Source of the DNA: Aquabacter spiritensis
Lineage (GTDB): Bacteria; Pseudomonadota; Alphaproteobacteria; Rhizobiales; Xanthobacteraceae
Length of the DNA stretch: 64,000 nt
Direction: 5' to 3'
Assembly: GCF_004346185.1 (NCBI RefSeq)
Contig: NZ_SMAI01000003.1
Coordinates: 248,001 to 312,000 of the forward strand
The notes under the pieces are model-generated. The model saw only the letters and a list, made by a program, of their open reading frames with translations, did no database searches and was not told where the DNA came from. Each line of letters starts with the position of its first letter. The stretch's first letter is position 1. Below are positions 17,143-25,253 of this stretch, piece by piece. A program made the translations under genes and the position numbers.

Positions 17143-17185
17143 AATCCTGCTTCGGATCCGCATTCTCAAAAACTGGCGGCAAAAA

Positions 17186-17209
17186 GCCGGACCCGAAAAC
17201 GGGTTCGGC
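17186..17209 (-). terminator. Intrinsic-terminator-like hairpin in the tctC leader, minus-strand orientation
   Basis: GCCGGACCCG and CGGGTTCGGC form a 10-bp stem (one G-U pair) around an AAAA loop. Read on the minus strand, the stem is followed immediately by TTTTT, the layout of an intrinsic terminator. It would stop antisense transcripts coming through tctC before they reach the GntR promoter. On the plus strand it is a leader hairpin 60 nt before tctC. Confidence 0.55.
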
Positions 17210-17268
17210 GGACCGCCGGCAGCTGGGGCCGAAGCCGAGATAAAAACAGTGGGCAAGGGAGCGACGTC

Positions 17269-18255
17269 ATGAAGATGAGGGCATTCATCGCCGGGGCCGG
17301 TCTGGCGCTGGTCCTGGGCTGCGCGACCGTGGCACAGGCGCAGGCGCAGGCGCAGACCTATCCGGACCGGCTGATCAAGATCGTGGCCCCGTTCCCGGCC
17401 GGCGGGGTCGTCGACGTCCTGTCGCGGGCGCTCGGGCAGGAGCTGTCGAAAGCGCTCGGCCAGCCGGTGATCATCGAAAATCGCCCCGGGGCCGGCGGCA
17501 ATATCGGCGCGGAGACCGTCGCGAAGGCGCCGCCCGACGGCTACACGCTGATGATGACCTCGCCCGGGATCCAGAGCATCAACCAGTTCCTCTACAAGAA
17601 GATGCCGTTCGATCCGGAGACCGCGTTCGCGCCGATTTCGCTCGTCGCCGACATGCCGATGCTGGTGGTGCTGGGCGCGGCCAGTCCCTACACGACCTTG
17701 TCCGCCTTCATCGCGGCGGCGAAGGCGAAGCCCGACGGCTTCAATTTCGGATCCGCCGGGTATGGCACGACGGGCCATCTCGGGATGGAATTGTTCGCCT
17801 ATACCGCGGGAATAAAGCTGCGCCACACGCCCTATAAGGGCGCCGCGCCGGCGGTCAACGACCTGCTCGGCGGCCATATCGACGGCGTCGTCGACAATCC
17901 GCCCACCGTCATGGCCCATATCAAATCCGGCGCGCTGCGGGCGCTGGCGGTGGCGGGGCCCGAGCGGCTGACGGCGCTTCCGAACGTGCCGACCTCCACG
18001 GAGGCGGGGCTCGCGGACTGGCGCGTCTCGTCCTGGTTCGGCCTCGTGGCCCCGGCGAAGACGCCGCCGGCGATCGTCGACCGGCTCGCGGAGGAAGTCC
18101 GCAAGGCGATCGCCCAGCCGGCGATGCGCAAGTTGAGCGACGAACTGGGGCTCGTGCTCGTCGGCGATACGCCGGCCGCGTTCGAAGCCGTCATCAAGCA
18201 GGAGCGCAAGAAGTGGGGCGAGCTGATCGCAAAGGCCGGCATCACGCTCGAGTGA
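17269..18255 (+). CDS. TctC (Bug family) extracytoplasmic receptor, orphan
   Basis: A 328-residue receptor with a clear Sec signal peptide (MKMRAFIAGAGLALVLGC, ending about AQAQAQAQ) and the mature start TYPDRLIKIVAPFPAGGVVD. Bug blocks are ENRPGAGGNIGAETVAK, DGYTLMMTSPG, HTPYKGAAPAVNDLLGGHIDG and LTALPNVPTSTEAG. No tctA or tctB is adjacent, so it must use membrane subunits encoded elsewhere, possibly those at 8710-10674, or act only as a sensor. It is divergent from the GntR gene and convergent with the ring-cleavage dioxygenase. Confidence 0.93.
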   Translation: MKMRAFIAGAGLALVLGCATVAQAQAQAQTYPDRLIKIVAPFPAGGVVDVLSRALGQELSKALGQPVIIENRPGAGGNIGAETVAKAPPDGYTLMMTSPGIQSINQFLYKKMPFDPETAFAPISLVADMPMLVVLGAASPYTTLSAFIAAAKAKPDGFNFGSAGYGTTGHLGMELFAYTAGIKLRHTPYKGAAPAVNDLLGGHIDGVVDNPPTVMAHIKSGALRALAVAGPERLTALPNVPTSTEAGLADWRVSSWFGLVAPAKTPPAIVDRLAEEVRKAIAQPAMRKLSDELGLVLVGDTPAAFEAVIKQERKKWGELIAKAGITLE

Positions 18256-18275
18256 ATCGTGCGCGGGGCGCCGCC

Positions 18276-19184
18276 TCAGTCGAGGCGGTGGCCCCCCGCG
18301 ATGAAGGGAAAGAAGGACTGGGCGCGTTTCACGCGTTCGCTGGGTCCGGGCGTCAGGCCCCAATGGTCGAGACGCCCGGGCGGCCAGCGCCACTCCTCCG
18401 GACGGCGGATCTCATAGGTGTCGTCGATCTGCGCCACCTCGCTCGTATATTCGAGCGGCAGCTCTTCCGGGCCGCAGAAATAGGCGAACACATTGTGCCC
18501 CGGCCCATGGCGGCCGGGTCCCCATTCCACGGCATGGCCGTGATCGCGAAGGCGCCCGATGCCCCGCATCAGGGATTCCGTGTCCGGCATTTCGAACGCG
18601 ATGTGGTTGAGATGGGCATTGTCGGAAAAGCCGAGGACGAGGCTGTGATGATCCGGGCCGCAGCGCAGGAAGCGGAACATCCGGGTCTGGTCGGACAGCT
18701 CGAAGCCGAGCATCTCGCGCAGGAAACCGAACGCGGTGTCGTTGTCGCGGGCGTTCAGGTTGACATGGGCGAGCTTGGTCGGACGGTCGGCGACCGGCCC
18801 GCGGTCGTCGTGCTGCGCCATGCCGTGGACGAGGCTGAAATTGCGCCCTTCCGGATCGACGAGGCCGAACCCATAGCCCCCGCCGGGTCCGCCGAGCGCG
18901 CGGGGCGGGCCGTCCACCGCGTGGCCGGCCGCCAGCGCGCGCGCATAAGTCTGGTCGACCGCGGCCGGATTCTGCGCCTCGAGGCGGATGCGGATCAGTC
19001 CGCTGCGGTCCGCCTGGCGCAGGCTCAGCACGCTGAAATGCGGGCCGCTGGCGCGCAGATGGACGACCCCGCCAGCCTCCGCGACCATTTCGAGATGCCA
19101 GGCGTCCTCGAAGAAGCGCCGCGCCGCCGGAAGGTCGGTGACCGCGATGTCGACCGCCTGCACCGATCGCACGATATTGCCCAT
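18276..19184 (-). CDS. VOC-fold (type I) extradiol ring-cleavage dioxygenase
   Basis: A 302-residue two-domain vicinal-oxygen-chelate protein. The N-terminal half is the non-catalytic repeat. The C-terminal half has the expected Fe(II) ligands: His in KLAHVNLNARD, His in HLNHIAFEMPD and Glu in PLEYTSEV. Members cleave catechols next to the diol. The start MGNIVRSVQAVDIAVTD has AAAGGAGAG about 9 nt upstream. It is divergent from an alpha/beta hydrolase gene, so the pair may make and split a meta-cleavage product. The actual catechol or hydroxypyridine substrate is unknown. Confidence 0.87.
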   Translation of the reverse strand: MGNIVRSVQAVDIAVTDLPAARRFFEDAWHLEMVAEAGGVVHLRASGPHFSVLSLRQADRSGLIRIRLEAQNPAAVDQTYARALAAGHAVDGPPRALGGPGGGYGFGLVDPEGRNFSLVHGMAQHDDRGPVADRPTKLAHVNLNARDNDTAFGFLREMLGFELSDQTRMFRFLRCGPDHHSLVLGFSDNAHLNHIAFEMPDTESLMRGIGRLRDHGHAVEWGPGRHGPGHNVFAYFCGPEELPLEYTSEVAQIDDTYEIRRPEEWRWPPGRLDHWGLTPGPSERVKRAQSFFPFIAGGHRLD

Positions 19185-19204
19185 GACGGCGTTCTCTCCT
19201 TTAT

Positions 19205-19220
19205 CATTTCGAATAAAATG
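19205..19220. promoter_or_regulatory. Dyad in the dioxygenase/hydrolase divergent promoter
   Basis: CATTTCGAATAAAATG has CATTT/AAATG arms and shares the TTTCGA-AT core with the two GntR-type sites at 17067 and 17130 read on the other strand. It lies 21 nt before the dioxygenase start in an AT-rich island (19185-19317). It is a weak candidate operator. Confidence 0.35.
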
Positions 19221-19317
19221 TCCGTATGGGCTGTATATAGTCAAGTAGAATTTTGATCTGAATCGTTATTTCAATATAAATACAATCGAACGCCAAAATA
19301 CATCGAAGGGGGATGCA

Positions 19318-20313
19318 ATGTTTGAACAGACGGAATCGGATTTCGTCATCGAGAATTTCGAGACCGCCAGTGGTGAGCGCTTCGAAACGCTCCGCCAGCA
19401 CGCCATGACGATCGGCACGCTGCGGCGCGACGCGGCCGGGCGGATCGACAATGCGGTCCTCCTCCTCCACAACACCACCGGCAGCGGGCGGGAATGGCTC
19501 GGGCCGGGCTTAAGCGGGGAATTGTTCGGACCCGGGCAGCCCCTCGATGCCGCGCGCTATTTCCTCATCGTGCCCGATGCGATCGGGTTCGGCCGGTCCA
19601 GCAAGCCGAGCGACGGCCTGCGGGCGAAATTTCCCCAATACCGCTATGGCGATATCGTCGCCGCGCAGCATCGTCTGCTGACCGAGGGGCTCGGGGTCGA
19701 GCATCTGCGCATGATCGTCGGCCTGTCCATGGGCGGCATGCTCGCCTGGCTGTGGGGCGGCCTGTTCCCCGGCTTCATGGACGCGCTGGTGCCGATCGCC
19801 TGCCAGCCGGCGCCGATGAGCGGCCGCAACTGGCTGCAGCGGCGGATGCAGATCGAGCTGATCCGCAACGATCCCGGCTGGCACGGCGGCGATTACACGG
19901 TGCAGCCGCGCTATTATGCCCGCGCCCCCTTCGGCGCCCTGATGACCACGAGCCCGGTCCACCTGCAGCGCCTCGCGCCGACGCGGGCCGCCGCCGACGC
20001 GCTCTATCAGCAATTCTGCGCGCGGGCGGAGGCGGGCGATGCGAACGACCGGCTCTACCAGCTCGAAGCGTCGATGGATTACGATCCGACCCCGCTTCTG
20101 GCGCGGATCGAAGCCCGCATCCTCGCGATCAATTTCGCCGATGACGAACTCAATCCGGCCGCGCTCGGCACCGTGGAGGCCGCCATCGCCGGGCTGAAAG
20201 CGGCCCGCGCCGTCATGCTGGCGCCGGGCCCCGAGCCCCGTGGGCACCAGGCGGCGCTGCACGCCGCGCTCTGGAAGGCCGAGCTGCAAGCCTTCGTCGC
20301 GGCGTTGGAATAA
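19318..20313 (+). CDS. Alpha/beta-hydrolase of the homoserine O-acetyltransferase-like group
   Basis: A 331-residue alpha/beta-hydrolase. The nucleophile elbow is GLSMGG near residue 139-144. The oxyanion region is LLLHNTTGSG, a middle block reads VPDAIGFGRSSKPSDG, and the acid and base are probably Asp in INFADDE and His in PRGHQAALHAALW. The layout resembles MetX-like proteins, but many such genes in catabolic clusters are hydrolases of ester or C-C bonds. It is divergent from the VOC dioxygenase and convergent with livF. A role in hydrolysing the ring-cleavage product is inferred from position only. Confidence 0.82.
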   Translation: MFEQTESDFVIENFETASGERFETLRQHAMTIGTLRRDAAGRIDNAVLLLHNTTGSGREWLGPGLSGELFGPGQPLDAARYFLIVPDAIGFGRSSKPSDGLRAKFPQYRYGDIVAAQHRLLTEGLGVEHLRMIVGLSMGGMLAWLWGGLFPGFMDALVPIACQPAPMSGRNWLQRRMQIELIRNDPGWHGGDYTVQPRYYARAPFGALMTTSPVHLQRLAPTRAAADALYQQFCARAEAGDANDRLYQLEASMDYDPTPLLARIEARILAINFADDELNPAALGTVEAAIAGLKAARAVMLAPGPEPRGHQAALHAALWKAELQAFVAALE

Positions 20314-20329
20314 TTCTCCCCGCCGCGCT

Positions 20330-21063
<734 letters not shown>

Positions 21064-21067
<4 letters not shown>

Positions 21068-21816
21068 GTGTCGGCTCCCAGATAGGCGTCGAGGACGGCC
21101 GGGTCGGTGCGCACCGCTTCGGGGGTGCCGTGCGCGATCTGCCGCCCGAAATCGAGCACATGGATGCGGTCGCACAGATTCATCACGAAAGTCATGTCGT
21201 GCTCGATGAGCAGGATGGTCAGCCCGTCCGCCCGCAGCCGCATCAGCAGGTGGCGCAATTCGTCCGCCTCCTCGTGGCTCATGCCCGCGATCGGCTCGTC
21301 CAGGAGCAGCAGGCGCGGATTTGCGGTGAGGGCGCGGGCCATCTCCACCTTGCGCTGGGTGCCGTAGGGCAGCTCGCGCGCGGGGCGGTCGCGGACCTTT
21401 TCGAGGCCGAAGAAGACCAGCGCCTTTTCCGCCTCCCGCCCGGCCTTGGAGCGGGCGAGGCCGGCGGGCAGCAGCCGTCCGAAGACCGACCCGTCGTGCC
21501 GCTGCGCGACCAGCAGATGCTCCCAGACCGACATGCTGGAAAACAGCCGAATGTTCTGGAAGGTCCGGGCGATTCCCGCCCGGGCGATCTGGTAGGGCTT
21601 GAGGCCGGTCAGGCGCGCCCCGTCGAGATAGATTTCGCCGGCGGTCGGCGTATAGGCGCCGGTGATGACGTTGAACAGCGTCGTCTTGCCGGCGCCGTTG
21701 GGGCCGATGACGCCGGTGATCCGCCCGGCGGCGACGTCGAGCGAGACCCCGGACAAAGCCTGGACTCCGCCGAAGGTGCGCGTCACGTCGACCAGAGAGA
21801 GGAGGGGGGCGGGCAT
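21064..21816 (-). CDS. livG: ABC transporter ATP-binding protein LivG
   Basis: A 250-residue ATPase with Walker A GPNGAGKTTLFN, the LivG-type Q-loop region GIARTFQNIRLF, the degenerate signature PYGTQRKVEMARAL, Walker B LLLLDEPIAGM and switch His in LLIEHDM. The ATG at 21816 (MPAPLLSLVDVTRTFGG) is used. A TTG 9 nt upstream overlaps the livM stop and is possible. It pairs with LivF to drive LivHM. Confidence 0.94.
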
Positions 21817-21821
21817 CGTGC

Positions 21822-22661
21822 TCAAGAGGCCTGCCTCCGGAAGGTGAGGGCGCGGAACAGGCCGCGATCGAGAATGCCCTGCCGCCGCACCAGCAGAACC
21901 AGGACCAGGAGCGTGCCGAACGCCGCGAGGCGCCAGTCGGCGAGGAAGCGCAGGGTCTCCGGCAGCAGGACCAGCAGCACCGCGCCGACCAGAGCGCCGG
22001 GCGCGACGGTCGAGCCGCCGAGGATCACCGCCAGAACCAGTTCGATCGAGCGGTCGAAGCCGAAATTGGCGGGCTCGATATAGACGTGGTGGTGGGCGAA
22101 CAGCCCGCCCGCGACCGCCGCGACCGCCGCGCCGAAGCCGAACGCGCCGATCTTGGTGGCGGTGGTGTTGAGCCCGACGAGGCTCGCCGCGGTCTCGTCG
22201 TCATGGGTGGCGCGGATTTCCAGCCACAGCCGGCTGCGTTCCAGAAGCGTGACCAGGACCAGGATCCCGCCCGCCCACAGCCAGATATAGCCGACCGAGA
22301 CGTGGACCATGCCGCTGAAGCCGCCGGCCCCGCCCATCGGCTCGAAATTGAGGAAGAAGCTGCGCACCATTTCGCCGAAGCCGAGGGTGGCCATGGCGAG
22401 ATAGATGCCGCGCAGCCGCAAAGCGGGAAAGCCGATCACGATGCCGACCATCCCGGCGGCCAGCGCCGACAAGACCAGCGCGAGCGTGAGGGGGAGGCCG
22501 GCCTCGACGGTGAGATAGGAGGCGAGATAGGCGCCGATCCCCATGAACCCGGCATTGCCGAGCGACAGCTGGCCGGTGGCCAGGATGATGTAGACGCTCA
22601 GCGCGCCGAGCATGAGGATGCCGGAATCCGCCAGCAAAGCGGCATGATAGGTCGAGATCAT
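21822..22661 (-). CDS. livM: ABC transporter permease LivM
   Basis: A 279-residue permease with about eight membrane helices and the LivM blocks GQLSLGNAGFMGIGAYLAS, GIYLAMATLGFGEMVR and VLAVILGGSTVAPGALVGA. The ATG overlaps the livH stop (ATGA), so the two permease genes are translationally coupled. A long C-terminal arginine-rich tail (FRALTFRRQAS) follows the last helix. Confidence 0.94.
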   Translation of the reverse strand: MISTYHAALLADSGILMLGALSVYIILATGQLSLGNAGFMGIGAYLASYLTVEAGLPLTLALVLSALAAGMVGIVIGFPALRLRGIYLAMATLGFGEMVRSFFLNFEPMGGAGGFSGMVHVSVGYIWLWAGGILVLVTLLERSRLWLEIRATHDDETAASLVGLNTTATKIGAFGFGAAVAAVAGGLFAHHHVYIEPANFGFDRSIELVLAVILGGSTVAPGALVGAVLLVLLPETLRFLADWRLAAFGTLLVLVLLVRRQGILDRGLFRALTFRRQAS

Positions 22662-23548
22662 ACGCGCGGTCCCTGGTCGGAGCGGGCGCCGCCGAGCAGG
22701 CCTTGCGGACGCACGAGAAGGATCAGGATCATCAGTCCGTAGACCACGAAGTCGCGGATCTGCGAGCCGCCATAGGCGACGGTGGCGACCTCGGCGAGGC
22801 CGATCAGCGGACCGGCCAGAAGCGCGCCCCAGGTCCGGGTGACGCCGCCCACCACCATGACCGCGATCGCCTTCAGCCCGGTCTCGACGCCGATATAGGG
22901 CGTGATGGCGGCATAATGCAGACTGATCAGCACGCCGGCCGCACCCGCGAGCAGGCCGGACAGCAGGAAGGCGATGAGCAGGATGCGGTCGGCCCGCACC
23001 CCGAGCAGCCGCGCCACGTCGCGGTTTTCGGCGACCGCCCGCAGTGCGCGCCCGAGCGTCGTGTAGCGGATGACGAAGGCGAGCGCCGCCACCATGACGA
23101 TCGCGGCGCCGATCACCAGAAGCTGCATCGCGCCGATGCTGACCTCGCCGAGGGCGATCCGGGTCGCCAGCATGTCGCCGGGCAATTGGAGCGGATCGGA
23201 GCCCCACAGATTGGTGGCGAGGTTCTGGAGGATGATCGAGAAGCCGAGCGTGCTCAGCATCGGCGTGATGAGCGGCGCATTGCGCAGCGGCTCATAGCCG
23301 ATCTTCTCGATGACCAGCGACAGCGCCGCCGCGGCGAGCATGCCGGCGAGCAGCGCCACCGGCAGCGGCGCGCCGGCGATGATCAGCGTGAAGCCGACAT
23401 AGCCGCCGATCATGAACAATTCGGCGATCGCCAGATTGAGGATCCCGAGGATCCCCATGACGAGGGAGAAGGACAAGGCGATCAGCGTGTAGACGGCGCC
23501 CAACGTCAGACCGTTGATCGCCTGCTGAAGCAAAAGAGTGCCGCTCAT
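22658..23548 (-). CDS. livH: ABC transporter permease LivH
   Basis: A 296-residue permease with about eight membrane helices. It shows GLTLGAVYTLIALSFSLVMG at the N-terminus, LNLAIAELFMIGGYVGF, TTLGRALRAVAENRDVARLLG (the ATPase coupling segment) and KAIAVMVVGGVTRTWGALLAG. It is separated from the upstream receptor gene by 114 nt that contain a 34-bp perfect palindrome, which would allow the receptor to be made in excess. Confidence 0.95.
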   Translation of the reverse strand: MSGTLLLQQAINGLTLGAVYTLIALSFSLVMGILGILNLAIAELFMIGGYVGFTLIIAGAPLPVALLAGMLAAAALSLVIEKIGYEPLRNAPLITPMLSTLGFSIILQNLATNLWGSDPLQLPGDMLATRIALGEVSIGAMQLLVIGAAIVMVAALAFVIRYTTLGRALRAVAENRDVARLLGVRADRILLIAFLLSGLLAGAAGVLISLHYAAITPYIGVETGLKAIAVMVVGGVTRTWGALLAGPLIGLAEVATVAYGGSQIRDFVVYGLMILILLVRPQGLLGGARSDQGPRV

Positions 23549-23616
23549 AGCATGCCTGCTGCTGCGTCGAAGAGGCAGGACCGGCTGCCGCGAGACGGCC
23601 GGCGCGGGGCGAGCGC

Positions 23617-23650
23617 CGATCCGGCGGGCCCGCGCGGGCCCGCCGGATCG
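23617..23650 (-). terminator. 34-bp perfect palindrome between receptor gene and livH
   Basis: Arms CGATCCGGCGGGCCCGC and its exact complement meet without a spacer, giving a 17-bp self-complementary half. In RNA this would be an extremely stable GC hairpin just after the receptor stop. No U tract follows. It most likely protects the receptor message or partly terminates before livHMGF. Confidence 0.7.
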
Positions 23651-23662
23651 CGGTCGCTTGGC

Positions 23663-24910
23663 TCAGAGGCCGCAGGCGGCGGGGTTGGGATCGCTGCATT
23701 TGTGCAGCTTGTCCGTCCAGACGCCGTTCTTGCCTTCGACGATGTAGAACAGCTTCACCGCGTCGCCATCGGCATTGAACGACACGGGACCGCCGAGCCC
23801 CTTGAAGTTCTTCAGCTGGGCCATGTAGTCGCGGATCTTGACGCGGTCGGCTTCCAGGTCTTCGGGCTTGGCGGTGATGCCGGCATTCTTGGCGGCATCG
23901 ACATACATGCTGACGATCTCATAGATGTTCGCGTCATACATGCTGGGCTCGATTTCGGCCGGCAGGTTGGATTCCTTGCGCAGCAGCGGGGTCAGGGTCG
24001 AGACGAACGTCTTCGCCGCCTCGGTCTCCATGCCGGCATAGAAGGTCGCGGGGGCGATGATCGGCATTTCGGGGGCGGCCTTGAGGATCGCCGAGGAAAT
24101 CAGCTGGGTGGCGCCGACGATCGGCTTCACCAGGCCCTGCCGCTTCATCTCGCGGATCACGGTGACCGCCTGGCTGTAGTCCGCGCTGACGACGACGCCG
24201 TCGGGATTGTAGGAGCGCAGCTTCGTCACCTGGGCGCTGACGTCGAGGTCGCCGGTGTTGAAGGACAGCAGGTCGCTGGCATTCAGCACCTCGATGCCGT
24301 TCGCGGTCAGGATCGCGGGCATGATCTTGGTGCCCACCGTGGCCGCGGTGGCGTCCTTCGCGTCATAGATGATCGCGACGGTCTTGATGCCGAAGGTCTG
24401 CTTGAAATAGGGCACCGTGGTCTGGGCGAGGATCTGCTCGTCGACGGTGTTGCGGAACGCCCAGGGCCGGTTGGCCTTGGCGACGCCGGGCTTCGAGGAG
24501 GCCTGGGACGTGCTGACGATGCCGATCTGGTTGGCGACCGGGAACACCACTTCGCAGGCGCTGCTGGTCAAGGGGCCGGCGACCGCCAGAACCTTGTCGT
24601 CGCCCGCGAGCTTGCGCAGGGCGTTGGTGGACTGCGCCGGGCGGGCGGCGTCGTCCATGATGGTGATGCGCAGCTTGGCGCCGTTGACGCCGCCGGCATC
24701 GTTGATCTGCTTTTCGAGCATTTTGAGGGTGACCGTATTGGTCCGTCCCCATTCGGCGAAGTGGCCGCTGCTCGGTACGATGGCGCCGATGGCGATTTCG
24801 CGCCCGGCCAGGGCCTGCGCCTCGGCTTCATTGCTCGACGCGACCGCCAAACCCAAGACGAGAGATGCGCAGAGCGCAATTTTTTCAACACGCCCGTTCA
24901 GTATAGCCAA
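23663..24910 (-). CDS. Branched-chain-amino-acid-type ABC receptor (LivK-like)
   Basis: A 415-residue type I periplasmic-binding protein. The signal peptide spans about residues 1-32 (KIALCASLVLGLAVASSNEAEA). The mature part begins REIAIGAIVPSSGHFAEWG and continues with LEKQINDAGGVNGAKLRI, AVAGPLTSSACEVVFPVANQ and FKQTFGIKTVAIIYDAKDA. A C-terminal Cys pair (KCSDPNPAACGL) may form a disulfide. The start is TTG with GAGGGG 8 nt upstream; no ATG fits. It is divergent from the HpaB gene, so its ligand may be the substrate of that monooxygenase. Confidence 0.92.
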   Translation of the reverse strand: MAILNGRVEKIALCASLVLGLAVASSNEAEAQALAGREIAIGAIVPSSGHFAEWGRTNTVTLKMLEKQINDAGGVNGAKLRITIMDDAARPAQSTNALRKLAGDDKVLAVAGPLTSSACEVVFPVANQIGIVSTSQASSKPGVAKANRPWAFRNTVDEQILAQTTVPYFKQTFGIKTVAIIYDAKDATAATVGTKIMPAILTANGIEVLNASDLLSFNTGDLDVSAQVTKLRSYNPDGVVVSADYSQAVTVIREMKRQGLVKPIVGATQLISSAILKAAPEMPIIAPATFYAGMETEAAKTFVSTLTPLLRKESNLPAEIEPSMYDANIYEIVSMYVDAAKNAGITAKPEDLEADRVKIRDYMAQLKNFKGLGGPVSFNADGDAVKLFYIVEGKNGVWTDKLHKCSDPNPAACGL

Positions 24911-25253
24911 TGTCGTATCCCCTCTTTTTAGTTTGACGTGCGGCGCGCAGCGCGGTCTCGACGCTTCGTCCTGGGCGGATACTGTGCTTTGCCCGGGGCC
25001 GAACGGAATCTGGTCAAGGCGCGCGAAAGCGATACACGGCCAATATAATTAGCAAACACGAAAAGCTTCGGCAAGAAGGGAAATGCTGCGTGCCGCGCCA
25101 ATTTCCTCCGCCGGCGCGCCGCCCCGCCGCCGTCCCGCCGACCCGCGGGGTCGGATCCGTCACAATTTTACTTGCAAAATTAGCTAATATGAGCAGTAAT
25201 TGACCCAAGAGGCGCGCCGTCCGTGCCCGCACGCCCACCGGGGAGCCAGCACC
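24911..25253. other. Divergent promoter region between receptor and HpaB genes
   Basis: This 343-nt stretch has no convincing coding sequence. It holds the receptor leader on the left, a lone ATTAGC at 25048-25053, a GC-rich middle and, near the HpaB gene, an AT-rich segment (25161-25200) with the dyad listed separately. Regulation of both divergent genes from here is likely. Confidence 0.6.
25168..25199 (+). promoter_or_regulatory. Two-layer dyad upstream of the HpaB gene
   Basis: TTACT (25168-25172) and AGTAA (25195-25199) are exactly concentric with the inner palindrome ATTAGCTAAT (25179-25188). The dyad ends 54 nt before the HpaB ATG. It shares TTACTT at the same offset, the central AGCT and a following AGT-AT with the site at 12791-12823, so one regulator may bind both. 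Confidence 0.55.
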
